DNA of 12,943 nucleotides from Candidatus Woesearchaeota archaeon (GCA_013329175.1 DUKR01000118.1:1-12943), one strand, 5' to 3'; positions 1 through 6,760 are shown, counted from the first letter of the stretch. Notes: generated by a model not told the origin, from the letters alone. A program made the numbers and translations.

Positions 1-104
1 AACGGCTCGGGCTGCGCTTGCTGCAGGGTGTATGTTGCTGGCATCGCTTCAGTATTGATCGCTGGGCAGGCAGGCTTCAGCAAAGTGAAGTATTACTCTT
101 AAAC
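1..104. other. No convincing gene left of the MITE
   Basis: All three plus-strand frames are open for part of this stretch, but none can be assigned. Frame 1 runs from base 1 to a TAA at 100-102 and would encode a short hydrophobic carboxy end that includes VYVAGIASVLIAG. If that is the 3' end of a gene cut by the window edge, the MITE landed on its stop codon without changing the protein, because the TAA lies inside the target duplication. Frame 3 runs through into the MITE and is discussed in the findings. No ribosome-binding site or recognisable family supports any frame. Confidence 0.4.
96..104. repeat. Left copy of 9-bp target site duplication
   Basis: CTCTTAAAC lies directly against the left terminal inverted repeat. 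The same nine bases recur at 289-297 directly against the right one. A perfect 9-bp direct repeat exactly bounding a palindromic element is the classic footprint of transposition. Nine bases is the length known for the IS903 group of the IS5 family and for several IS4-type elements. Confidence 0.8.
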
Positions 105-288
105 GGCTTCATCCAAAAAATAAAGAAAACGGTAGAACGAAGCAATCCATTCATGGCGCAGGCGGGGTGGGGACGTGCCCTTCGGGCTCCCCGTAGGACA
201 TTTTGCCTTTCGCAAAATGGCCGTCTGCCGCCAAGAATGAATGGATTGCGAAGTGATGAGAGTAAAAAATGATTTTTTGGATGAAGCC
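105..288. mobile_element. MITE-like element, 184 bp, 17-bp perfect terminal inverted repeats
   Basis: The ends are GGCTTCATCCAAAAAAT (105-121) and its exact reverse complement (272-288), bounded by identical CTCTTAAAC copies. The element is too short for a transposase and has no credible ORF, so it fits a non-autonomous miniature inverted-repeat element moved in trans. The GGC end with a 9-bp duplication recalls the IS903 group of IS5, but that family assignment is inference. The interior is strongly palindromic (next entry). The element lies about 110 bp upstream of the first repeat of the his promoter and probably arrived recently, because both the inverted repeats and the duplication are still perfect. 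Confidence 0.8.
142..249. repeat. Nested palindromic fold inside the MITE
   Basis: A perfect 13-bp inverted repeat pairs 142-154 (GCAATCCATTCAT) with 237-249. It continues into a GC-rich stem pairing 155-165 with 221-232, with one bulged C and one G-T pair. This encloses two hairpins. The first is 169-192 (GGGGA/TCCCC, a CGT bulge, then GCCC/GGGC around TTC). The second is 199-219 (CATTTTGC/GCAAAATG, 8 perfect pairs around CTTTC). The result is a three-way junction on a long stem. GAA flanks both sides of the 13-bp repeat (139-141 and 250-252), so a second nested insertion is possible. Either strand could fold, and the sequence does not show whether it acts as RNA or DNA. Confidence 0.7.
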
Positions 289-297
289 CTCTTAAAC
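289..297. repeat. Right copy of 9-bp target site duplication
   Basis: This CTCTTAAAC is identical to 96-104 and abuts the right end of the MITE. Removing the element plus one copy would restore an uninterrupted sequence joining base 104 to base 298. Confidence 0.8.
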
Positions 298-407
298 GCA
301 AGGCTTAAAAACAATCCCGAACTCCCTATCCCTATCATGAACCGAGTTGGTTATCTTCATCACCATTAGAATGGTTTTTTCTAGTGCCAACGCTTTGTCT
401 CATCATC
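298..407. other. Intergenic stretch with no recognised element
   Basis: This is moderately A/T-rich sequence between the MITE and the his promoter. I see no ORF with a ribosome-binding site, no RNA gene and no strong hairpin. If the MITE is removed in thought, frame 3 from the left edge would stay open to a TAG at 367-369, but that reading has no family support. Confidence 0.4.
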
Positions 408-475
408 TCAATCATAGCTAGATTAGTCAATCATAGCTTATATTTTTTCCTTTTTCCCCTGAGAAACATTTAAGA
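408..475 (+). promoter_or_regulatory. Putative his operon promoter with duplicated operator-like motif
   Basis: TCAATCATAGCT occurs at 408-419 and again, perfectly, at 427-438, a 19-nt period. The second copy runs into an archaeal TATA-like box, TTATATTT (438-445). Using the usual 25-27 nt spacing, transcription would start near 468. That leaves a leader of about 45 nt containing a Shine-Dalgarno sequence, GGAGG (495-499), before hisI. The tandem motif touching the TATA box is well placed for a regulator that blocks TBP/TFB or recruits them. No known regulator is recognised. Confidence 0.5.
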
Positions 476-512
476 ACACACTTTCAACCAATGACGGAGG
501 AACAACCATACC

Positions 513-896
513 ATGACAAGCACAATAACACCTGACTTTGCAAAGCAAGGAGGCCTCATCCCGGCAATAGTGCAGGATTACAGGACTGGCGACGTGCTGA
601 TGCTCGCGTACATGAACAAAGAGGCGTTCAGGGAGACACAGAAGACAAAGACGGCGGTGTACTTCTCCCGCTCAAGGAATCGCCTGTGGCGCAAGGGAGA
701 GACGTCAGGCCATGTCCAGAAAGTGAAGGAAATTTTTATTGACTGTGACAACGATACCGTGCTCCTGAAGGTGGAGCAGGCCGGCGGCGCAGCCTGCCAC
801 GAAGGCTACAAAAGCTGCTTTTTCAGGAAAATTGAGGACGGCAAAGAAATAGTGACAGGAAAACGGGTATTTGACCCTAAGGAGGTTTACAGATGA
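513..896 (+). CDS. hisI: Phosphoribosyl-AMP cyclohydrolase HisI
   Basis: This enzyme opens the adenine ring of phosphoribosyl-AMP in the third step of histidine synthesis; it is cytosolic and zinc dependent. The protein has 127 residues, the size of a stand-alone cyclohydrolase without the fused HisE pyrophosphatase domain. Visible family signatures are SRSRNRLWRKGETSGH (52-67), the metal-binding DCDND (77-81), and the zinc cysteines Cys78, Cys95 and Cys102 in GAACHEGYKSCFFR. The ATG at 513 has GGAGG upstream at a spacing of about 13 nt. It is the first gene of the cluster, and its TGA overlaps the ATG of hisG (ATGA), implying coupled translation. The separate HisE activity it needs upstream in the pathway is not encoded in this window. 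Confidence 0.97.
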   Translation: MTSTITPDFAKQGGLIPAIVQDYRTGDVLMLAYMNKEAFRETQKTKTAVYFSRSRNRLWRKGETSGHVQKVKEIFIDCDNDTVLLKVEQAGGAACHEGYKSCFFRKIEDGKEIVTGKRVFDPKEVYR

Positions 897-1765
897 GCTT
901 GCTCAAGCTTGGCATCCCAAAGGGTTCGCTGCAAGAATCAACCATAGCCCTTTTCAGGAAAGCAGGCTTCGCCATCACGGTTCGCAGCAGGTCGTATTTC
1001 CCTGACTGTGATGACCCCGACATTGAATGCATGCTGATTCGCGCACAGGAAATGAGCAGGTATGTTGAAGAGGGTGTGCTTGACTGCGGCCTGACGGGCA
1101 AGGACTGGATAGTTGAAAACGGTTCAGATGTAGCGGAGATTGCAGAATTGAAGTATGCCAAGTCGGGCCCTGGCAAGGTACGGTGGGTTTTGGCTGCTCC
1201 TGAAAATGGCAAGATAAAGTCCGTGAAGGACTTGAACGGCAAGCGCATAGCGACAGAAGCAGTGAATATGACCAAGATATACTTAGCCAAACACAAGGTC
1301 AAGGCTGATGTTGAGTTCTCATGGGGAGCAACCGAAGTGAAGCCTCCTGTGCTCGCTGATGCCATTGTCGAAATCACCGAGACAGGCTCATCGCTTCGTG
1401 ACAACAAGCTTGCAATCATTGATACCGTCATGGAGTCGTCAACAAGGCTCATCGCGAACAAGAGGGCGTATGCAGAGCCTGCAAAGCGGCAGAAGATGGA
1501 AGAGATTGCAATGCTCCTGCAGGGGGCAATCGCTGCCGAGACAAAGGTGGGGCTGATGATGAATGTGCCGAAAAAGAAGCTTGCTGCGGTGATAGCGGTA
1601 TTGCCTGCATTGCAGAAGCCGACCGTATCAGCACTCTCGGATGAGGGGTGGGTTGATGTCAATACCATTGTGGACGAGGCCTTGGTGCGCTGCCTTATCC
1701 CCAAGCTGAAGGCAGCAGGCGCTTCTGGGATTGTGGAATATCCGCTGAATAAGATTATACCCTAA
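893..1765 (+). CDS. hisG: ATP phosphoribosyltransferase HisG, long form
   Basis: HisG joins ATP and PRPP to give phosphoribosyl-ATP, the committed step of histidine synthesis. The protein has 290 residues, which matches the long hexameric form with a carboxy-terminal ACT-like regulatory domain rather than the short HisZ-dependent form. The PRPP-binding loop is DAIVEITETGSSL (156-168). The amino end IPKGSLQ (8-14) and the motif GLTGKDW (66-72) are typical. The last third (about 215-290, ending EYPLNKIIP) is the regulatory domain that binds histidine in the family, so feedback inhibition is expected. A strong Shine-Dalgarno AAGGAGGT (879-886) lies inside the end of hisI, and the start overlaps the hisI stop by four bases. 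Confidence 0.97.
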   Translation: MSLLKLGIPKGSLQESTIALFRKAGFAITVRSRSYFPDCDDPDIECMLIRAQEMSRYVEEGVLDCGLTGKDWIVENGSDVAEIAELKYAKSGPGKVRWVLAAPENGKIKSVKDLNGKRIATEAVNMTKIYLAKHKVKADVEFSWGATEVKPPVLADAIVEITETGSSLRDNKLAIIDTVMESSTRLIANKRAYAEPAKRQKMEEIAMLLQGAIAAETKVGLMMNVPKKKLAAVIAVLPALQKPTVSALSDEGWVDVNTIVDEALVRCLIPKLKAAGASGIVEYPLNKIIP

Positions 1766-1812
1766 GGAGATTAATAGTTAATAGTGATATGAACCAAAGG
1801 AAATGAATCACC
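1766..1812 (+). promoter_or_regulatory. hisG-hisD spacer with tandem TTAATAG and ribosome-binding site
   Basis: This 47-nt spacer holds two adjacent TTAATAG copies (1771-1784) and an AAAGGA Shine-Dalgarno about 10 nt before the hisD ATG. The TTAATAG pair lies 29-42 nt upstream of hisD, so it could act as a weak internal TATA-type promoter. This is suggestive only. Confidence 0.25.
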
Positions 1813-3087
1813 ATGCCCATACTACGAACGCTGAGAGGGAGTGCAGCAGTGAAGGAATTGCAGGCCGCAGCAGATGATGCACTCCTGAAGGCTGAGCTGA
1901 AGGTGCGGCCGGTGCAGAAGGCAGTGAAGGCCTTTGGGGATAAGGCACTTATCGAATATACCCAAAGGTTTGATTCGGTAGGGCTATCAAAACATACCCT
2001 CGAAGTGTCAAAAAAAGAGCGGATTCAGGCGCTGAAGAGGCTGCCAAAGAAGATTGTCGCAGCCCTTGCTACAGCAGGGAGAAATATCGAAACCTATGCG
2101 AAGCTGCAGCTGCCTTCGGAATGGAAGAGGGAGGTACAGCCTGGCATATTCTTAGGCCAGATAATCCGGCCGCTGTTGCGGGTAGGATGCTATGTGCCCT
2201 GTGGCGCCGCACCATTGCCTTCGACTGCCCTTATGACGGTAATTCCAGCAAAGGTTGCAGGCGTTGCTGAGGTGATAGTGTGCGTCCCGCCTAAAGAGCA
2301 CTCGTGGGAGGTGATTGCCGCTGCTGAGTTTGCAGGGGCTGACAGGATATTCAGGGTGGGAGGCGCTCAGGCCATCTTTGCGATGGCATACGGCACTGAA
2401 ACTGTTCCTAAGGTTGATAAGATAGCAGGCCCTGGCAACATCTTTGTAACTGCTGCAAAGAGGCTTGCGTTTGGCGACTGCGGGATTGACATGCTAGCAG
2501 GCCCTTCAGAAGTGCTTGTGTACTCCAACTCAGGAAATCCTGTGTTCATCGCTGCTGACCTTCTGGCACAGGCTGAGCATGATGCCAGCGCGCGGCCACT
2601 CTTCGTAACGACAAACGAAGCGCTTGCAAAAGAGGTAAATGCAGAAGCTGAGAAGCAGCTTTCTGAGCTTCCTCATTCAACAACCGCTTCTGCTTCGCTC
2701 AGAAAGAATGGCGCAATCGTCATGGTGAAGAATGAGGAGGAAGCCTGTGCGGTCATCAATGCTCTTGCTCCGGAGCACCTGGAACTGTATGAAATGACCG
2801 GATCGCTTTTAGCGAAAGTAAGGAATGCTGGGGCAATCTTTGGCGGGCCATATTCTGCCGAGGTGCTTGGTGATTATGTTGCCGGGCCAAGCCACGTCAT
2901 CCCGACGGGAGGGACTGCACGCTTTAGAGGAGCGCTTGGCGCCCATGACTTTGTGAAAATCATAACCTATCAGGAAATAAGCAGGGATGGATTCAACAGC
3001 CTTGCAGACGCAGCTGCAACCCTAGCTGAGACCGAGGGGCTGCTTGCGCACAAGCATGCGGTTGAAGTGAGGAAGAAGCAATGCTAG
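1813..3087 (+). CDS. hisD: Histidinol dehydrogenase HisD
   Basis: HisD oxidises L-histidinol to L-histidine in two NAD-dependent steps, ending the pathway. The protein has 424 residues, the normal length for the family. It shows GGAQAIFAMAYGTETVPKVDKIAGPGN (183-209), the zinc-ligand region QAEHD (253-257), the catalytic pair Glu321-His322 in APEHLELY, a further zinc aspartate in GDYVAGPSHVIPTGG (353-367), and a likely zinc histidine near His413. AGPSHVIPT carries Ser where most homologues I know have Asn; I do not expect this to abolish activity. The ATG was chosen for its upstream AAAGGA. The carboxy end overlaps the hisC start by seven bases. Confidence 0.97.
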   Translation: MPILRTLRGSAAVKELQAAADDALLKAELKVRPVQKAVKAFGDKALIEYTQRFDSVGLSKHTLEVSKKERIQALKRLPKKIVAALATAGRNIETYAKLQLPSEWKREVQPGIFLGQIIRPLLRVGCYVPCGAAPLPSTALMTVIPAKVAGVAEVIVCVPPKEHSWEVIAAAEFAGADRIFRVGGAQAIFAMAYGTETVPKVDKIAGPGNIFVTAAKRLAFGDCGIDMLAGPSEVLVYSNSGNPVFIAADLLAQAEHDASARPLFVTTNEALAKEVNAEAEKQLSELPHSTTASASLRKNGAIVMVKNEEEACAVINALAPEHLELYEMTGSLLAKVRNAGAIFGGPYSAEVLGDYVAGPSHVIPTGGTARFRGALGAHDFVKIITYQEISRDGFNSLADAAATLAETEGLLAHKHAVEVRKKQC

Positions 3088-4127
3088 AGCCAAAGCCATC
3101 AGTCAAAACTATGCAGAGGTATATCCCGCCGCTGGAAGGAAGAAGGGGAAAACTTCGGCTTGATTTCAACGAGAATACGCTTGGCCCTTCACCTAAAGTA
3201 GTCGCAGCCCTTCGAAGGATAACAGGCGAAGACATAGGGACCTATCCTGAATACTCAAGGATTTACAGCAAACTTGCCTCATCGTTAGGGATAGGAGAGG
3301 AAGAGCTTTGCATAACAAATGCGAGCGACGATGCCATCAAGGTGGTTCTTGAGAGCTATCTTGACAAGGGCGACGAAATAATTGTTCCTGCTCCTACGTT
3401 TGCGATGTTTGAGGTGTATGCCTCCATCATTGGTGCAATAGTGAGGACCATACTCTACAATGATAACCTGAGCTTTCCAGCAGAGCAGGTACTCCAGGCA
3501 ATAACAGAAAAGACAAAAGCCATTGTCATTGTCAATCCCAACAACCCAACAGGAACCGCCGTGGAGAGGGCGGTTATCATAGAGATTCTTGAGAAGGCAA
3601 AGGACAGGCTTGTGCTTGTTGATGAGGCATACAGCCAGTTCACGGGCGAGAGCGTCAAGGACCTGATTGGCAGGTATGAGAACCTGGTGGTTGTGCAGAC
3701 CTTCTCAAAGATATATGGGTTGTCCGGCCTAAGGCTTGGCTACGTCATCTCCAGCAGGAGAAACATCGAGAGCATCAGGAAAGTCAATTCGCCTTACAGC
3801 GTCAATACTGCTGCGGTGATTGCAGGGCTTGCGGCGCTTGATGATCAGGAATACCTCCAGTCCTATGTCGCCGAAGTCCTTGCGTCACGGGCATTCTTAG
3901 CTGATGAGCTAAAAAAGCTTGGCATAGCGGCATTGTCAGGCAAGGCAAATTTCGTGCTTGCACAATTCGGCCAAAGATGCAAAGAGATTGACGAAAGGCT
4001 GAGGGAAAAAGGCATCCTTGTCCGCGACAGGTCATCTGACCCCCTGCTAAAAGGGTACATCCGAATCAGCGCAGGGACCCTTTCACAAGCAAAGCAGTTT
4101 ATCAGGTCGCTCAAGGAGGTGCTGTAG
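3081..4127 (+). CDS. hisC: Histidinol-phosphate aminotransferase HisC
   Basis: This PLP-dependent class I/II aminotransferase converts imidazole acetol phosphate and glutamate to histidinol phosphate and 2-oxoglutarate. The protein has 348 residues, usual for HisC. Seen are the amino-terminal LDFNENTLGPSP (27-38), NPNNPTGT (152-159), DEAY (181-184), the PLP lysine Lys210 in TFSKIYGLSGLRLGY, and the carboxy-terminal substrate-binding motif GYIRIS. The start overlaps hisD by seven bases, with a purine-rich AGGAAGAAG as ribosome-binding site. Its own last codons carry an AAGGAGGT (4113-4120) that serves the next small gene. Related enzymes such as Cobyric-type decarboxylases share the fold, but the operon context makes HisC the clear choice. 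Confidence 0.96.
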   Translation: MLEPKPSVKTMQRYIPPLEGRRGKLRLDFNENTLGPSPKVVAALRRITGEDIGTYPEYSRIYSKLASSLGIGEEELCITNASDDAIKVVLESYLDKGDEIIVPAPTFAMFEVYASIIGAIVRTILYNDNLSFPAEQVLQAITEKTKAIVIVNPNNPTGTAVERAVIIEILEKAKDRLVLVDEAYSQFTGESVKDLIGRYENLVVVQTFSKIYGLSGLRLGYVISSRRNIESIRKVNSPYSVNTAAVIAGLAALDDQEYLQSYVAEVLASRAFLADELKKLGIAALSGKANFVLAQFGQRCKEIDERLREKGILVRDRSSDPLLKGYIRISAGTLSQAKQFIRSLKEVL

Positions 4128-4130
4128 CCA

Positions 4131-4289
4131 GTGGAAAGCGGCCTTCTGGCGGCACTTTCCATCATCGGCCTTTTGGCACTATACTGGGTGCTTGTCGGGC
4201 AGTGGCGCTATAACAGGATGATGAAGGCAGCAGAGGAATCAGACACTAAAAATGCAGCAGGAATGAACAGCAATGGCAAAAAAAAATAA
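4131..4289 (+). CDS. Small single-helix membrane protein, 52 residues, unknown function
   Basis: A GTG start at 4131 lies 10 nt after a perfect AAGGAGGT (4113-4120) and three bases after the hisC stop. The predicted protein has one strongly hydrophobic segment of about 18 residues (roughly residues 5-22, ending in YWVLVG), followed by a basic patch QWRYNRMMK and a polar tail ending in three lysines. The charge pattern predicts the carboxy end in the cytoplasm. It overlaps the following HAD gene by 17 nt and stops directly after an A9 run (4278-4286). Deleting one A would join this frame to the HAD frame. It may therefore be a separate small protein or the misread membrane anchor of a single HAD protein. 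I recognise no family. Confidence 0.6.
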   Translation: MESGLLAALSIIGLLALYWVLVGQWRYNRMMKAAEESDTKNAAGMNSNGKKK

Positions 4290-4956
4290 ACTCATGGTGT
4301 TTGACATGGACGGAGTGCTTGTTGATGTGAGCAGAAGCTACATGCTTGCCATCAAGAAGACAGTTGAGTTCTTTCTGGGAAGTATCATTCCCATAGCTGA
4401 GGTTGAAGCGATGAAGCAGGTCCCTGGCAACAATGACGATTTTGACTGCACTCGCTCAATACTATTGGCATACGGCATACCCGCAACAGAGAAAGCCCTC
4501 ATCAAGAAGTTCCAGGAGTTCTATCAGGGAAAGAATTTTGATGGCCTCATAAAGAATGAGCGCTTCCTGCTGCGTGAGGATACCCTTAAAGCGCTTTCTT
4601 CACAATGCACTCTTGCAATCTTTACAGGAAGGGACAGGAAAGAGTCAACCTATGCCCTTGAGAAGGCAGAGGCAGCCAAATACTTCAAAACAGTCATCAC
4701 GGCTGAGGACGTGAAGAAGAAGAAACCTGACCCTGAAGGGCTCCTTAAGCTTCTTGACAAGTACAAGCCGCAGGATGTGTGGTATGTGGGGGACTCAGTG
4801 GATGATGCGGCGGCAGCAAGGAAAGCTGAGGTTCCGTTTGTCGGCGTCATTCCGCCAGGAACCAGCAATCCTGCTGAACTGAAAAGCATCCTTCTGAGAA
4901 AGGGTGCAGCAAGAGTGCTTGATTCCATCGAGCAGATACAGAAGGTGATAGGATGA
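4273..4956 (+). CDS. HAD-family phosphatase, candidate histidinol-phosphatase
   Basis: This is a HAD subfamily IA hydrolase of 227 residues. Motif I is FDMDGVLVD with nucleophile Asp11 and acid/base Asp13. Motif II is Thr118 in IFTGRD, motif III is Lys151 in KKKKPDPEG, and motif IV is GDSVDDA with Asp174 and Asp178. A helical cap occupies about residues 15-100. The opening DMDGVLVDVSRSY resembles a HAD group that I recall being associated with hisB in other genomes. Its place between hisC and hisB, with an ATGA overlap into hisB, suits the otherwise missing step from histidinol phosphate to histidinol. The substrate cannot be read from the sequence, and a second HAD gene lies at 7409. An upstream in-frame extension through the A9 tract is possible. 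Confidence 0.88.
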   Translation: MAKKNKLMVFDMDGVLVDVSRSYMLAIKKTVEFFLGSIIPIAEVEAMKQVPGNNDDFDCTRSILLAYGIPATEKALIKKFQEFYQGKNFDGLIKNERFLLREDTLKALSSQCTLAIFTGRDRKESTYALEKAEAAKYFKTVITAEDVKKKKPDPEGLLKLLDKYKPQDVWYVGDSVDDAAAARKAEVPFVGVIPPGTSNPAELKSILLRKGAARVLDSIEQIQKVIG

Positions 4957-5543
4957 GCAGAAAATCTAGTGTCAAGCGAAAGACAAGGGAGACTGACATT
5001 TCCGTCATGCTTACCCTCGAAGGCAAGGGAAAAGGCGACATCAGGACAGGCATAGGCTTTTTTGACCACATGCTTGAAACGTTCGCAAAGCATGGAGGCT
5101 TTGACCTAAAGCTATCGTGCAAGGGGGATTTATCGGTTGACCAGCACCACACAGTTGAGGATTGCGGCATAGCTCTTGGTGAGGCATTTGACAAGGCTCT
5201 TGGCGATCGCAAGGGCATCAACAGGGCAGGCTTTTTTGCCTTTCCCATGGACGAGGCGCTGGCACTTTGCGCCATTGATATAGCAGGCAGGCCCTATCTT
5301 GTGTTTGAGGCTTCCTTTAAGGGAGAAAAGGCAGGGGGGTTTCCAACTGACCTGGTGAGGGAATTTTTCCAGGGGTTTGCCAATTCATTGAGGGCGAATG
5401 TGCAGGTCAGAGGATTTAATTCCTTCACGGACCACCATAAGATTGAGGCAATATTCAAGGCGTTTGCAAAGGCAATGAGGATGGCTTGCTTGACTAATTC
5501 AAGGATGAAGGATGCGATTCCCAGCACGAAAGGAGTGATTTGA
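4953..5543 (+). CDS. hisB: Imidazoleglycerol-phosphate dehydratase HisB
   Basis: HisB removes water from imidazole glycerol phosphate to give imidazole acetol phosphate, using bound manganese. The protein has 196 residues, the normal monofunctional length, without the fused phosphatase seen in enterobacteria. Metal ligands are visible in GIGFFDHML (33-41), DQHHTVED (63-70) and DHHKIEAIFKAF (160-171), and the family's carboxy end STKGV is present with Lys193. The usual G-x-N just before the last HH pair appears to be replaced by S-F-T (NSFTDHH). The gene overlaps the HAD stop by four bases and is followed by T-runs, so it probably ends the first transcription unit. Confidence 0.96.
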   Translation: MSRKSSVKRKTRETDISVMLTLEGKGKGDIRTGIGFFDHMLETFAKHGGFDLKLSCKGDLSVDQHHTVEDCGIALGEAFDKALGDRKGINRAGFFAFPMDEALALCAIDIAGRPYLVFEASFKGEKAGGFPTDLVREFFQGFANSLRANVQVRGFNSFTDHHKIEAIFKAFAKAMRMACLTNSRMKDAIPSTKGVI

Positions 5544-5560
5544 TTTTTTTCTGTTTTTTG
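5544..5560 (+). terminator. Oligo-T terminator after hisB
   Basis: Seven T (5544-5550) and then six T (5554-5559) follow the hisB stop at once, without a preceding hairpin. Archaeal RNA polymerase terminates at such T-runs, so at least part of the hisI-hisB transcript probably ends here. Read-through into the next gene is possible. Confidence 0.55.
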
Positions 5561-5602
5561 GTGATAATATTTTTATAGGATGTAGGGTATGAATGTCCTC
5601 TC
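5561..5602 (+). promoter_or_regulatory. TATA-type promoter of the A/T-rich insert gene
   Basis: The A/T-rich box TATTTTTATA (5568-5577) is centred about 30 nt before the ATG at 5603. With archaeal spacing, transcription would start at or just before the ATG, giving a leaderless or nearly leaderless mRNA. There is no Shine-Dalgarno in front of this start, which fits. Confidence 0.5.
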
Positions 5603-6757
5603 ATGGATAATGGTCATATATTGCTTGAACCCTATGAATCGGGGTTAGATGGTTTATTTTTAACTACCTTTACGGATGATAAAGAAGAGATAGAAGGGGT
5701 TATTTCTGGGGAAGGAAACAGAGATTTTGCCGAACTTGAAACAATTCTTTCTGGACTGATTAGGACGTTGGAATGGGAATTTCAACCCTATGCTGTCCGT
5801 TATTTTATAGGAGATCACCCTTACAAAACTGGCCCCATAAGACTAGACAGCAGCCTAGTAACTGAAACTGTTGATTACTTTGTGAAGCAGGAAGACTTTG
5901 AGGCTGCGAAAGAGGTCTTGAAAAAGCATTATTTGGCGGATTTTAAGGGATATCACCAAGCGCTTATTTCCTTTGGAATTCCTACAGAAATTTCTGTGCA
6001 AGGCATGAAAGAGGAAGGAGATATCCGTCTCATCTATAAAGAGCGAGCAGCTGACTTTGAAAATGATATCATGACTCTTACCCATCAAAAAGAAGTCAAT
6101 GAACTATTATCTAAAATTGTCACAGATTTAGATTACGCTTCAATTGTAAAATTAATGGGATATGAGACTAAGGATATCTATGCCTCTTTTTTATGGGAAT
6201 TCCCTAACACCATTTCAAAAGCGCTGATTAGTATTAGTGATCAAAAAAAATCAGGGGAAATTTATCTTCTGGCAATGGATAATGGGCATTTTGACCTTGC
6301 CTTCTATCTTGCTGACAACAACGACATTAATTCCCAAACCGTTGCACAAGGCCTTATTACCTATGCAGCAAAGCTGAAGGAATCAGATACCACATATTAT
6401 TATAATATTATGCTTGATGGCTTTAAATATCATCAAGTCCACAAAGCAATAGAAAGGGCTAAACAGTTAAAGGCATTTCATTCCGAGGCAGAAATATATT
6501 TTGGAGTTCATGACTATATTACTGGTTTCGGCAGGTCAAAAGAAGTCCAAGATGATAGAAACGCTCAGAAGTTCATGGACGATGGAATACCATTTTATCT
6601 GAGGAAGAGCGATTATAAGTCTGCTGCGATTCTTGCTCGGAGGGGTGAAGAACATAATTTGGCTGTGAACCATTTGGCTGTGGACATTGCTAAGCTGGCA
6701 ATTCTCTCTGAAAAGTATGTAATACTCAATCTCCAGACAGACATCATAATTGGCTAA
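5603..6757 (+). CDS. Unknown A/T-rich protein, 384 residues, probably helical repeats
   Basis: I do not recognise this protein. It contains no cysteine and no obvious signal peptide or membrane span. Several stretches read like helix-turn-helix pairs of an alpha-solenoid, for example VDYFVKQEDFEAAKEVLKKH (about 90-109), SGEIYLLAMDNGHFDLAFYL (about 217-236) and SDYKSAAILARRGEEHNLAV near the end. These recall degenerate TPR or ankyrin repeats. Its bases are clearly more A/T-rich than the flanking his genes, with many codons ending in A or T, which suggests acquisition from elsewhere. It splits the his cluster between hisB and hisH, is preceded by a T-run terminator, and carries its own promoter. 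Nothing links it to histidine synthesis other than position. Confidence 0.85.
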   Translation: MDNGHILLEPYESGLDGLFLTTFTDDKEEIEGVISGEGNRDFAELETILSGLIRTLEWEFQPYAVRYFIGDHPYKTGPIRLDSSLVTETVDYFVKQEDFEAAKEVLKKHYLADFKGYHQALISFGIPTEISVQGMKEEGDIRLIYKERAADFENDIMTLTHQKEVNELLSKIVTDLDYASIVKLMGYETKDIYASFLWEFPNTISKALISISDQKKSGEIYLLAMDNGHFDLAFYLADNNDINSQTVAQGLITYAAKLKESDTTYYYNIMLDGFKYHQVHKAIERAKQLKAFHSEAEIYFGVHDYITGFGRSKEVQDDRNAQKFMDDGIPFYLRKSDYKSAAILARRGEEHNLAVNHLAVDIAKLAILSEKYVILNLQTDIIIG

Positions 6758-6760
6758 CAT

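Noticed and set aside
142..249. Structured region as RNase P RNA, SRP RNA or tRNA
   Set aside because: None of the conserved sequence blocks of these RNAs is visible, and the length and 9-bp flanking duplication fit a mobile element better.
18..272. 84-codon plus-strand ORF at the left edge
   Set aside because: Most of it is the MITE interior, including its hairpins. The protein is arginine-rich, has no ribosome-binding site and ends in the element.
877..1704. 275-codon minus-strand ORF opposite hisG
   Set aside because: It is a long shadow of hisG, serine-rich and without a start signal. hisG has full family motifs on the plus strand.
1790..1807. Five-codon leader peptide before hisD (ATG at 1790)
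   Set aside because: It contains no histidine codons, and the nearest upstream Shine-Dalgarno is too far away, so it does not resemble a his attenuator.
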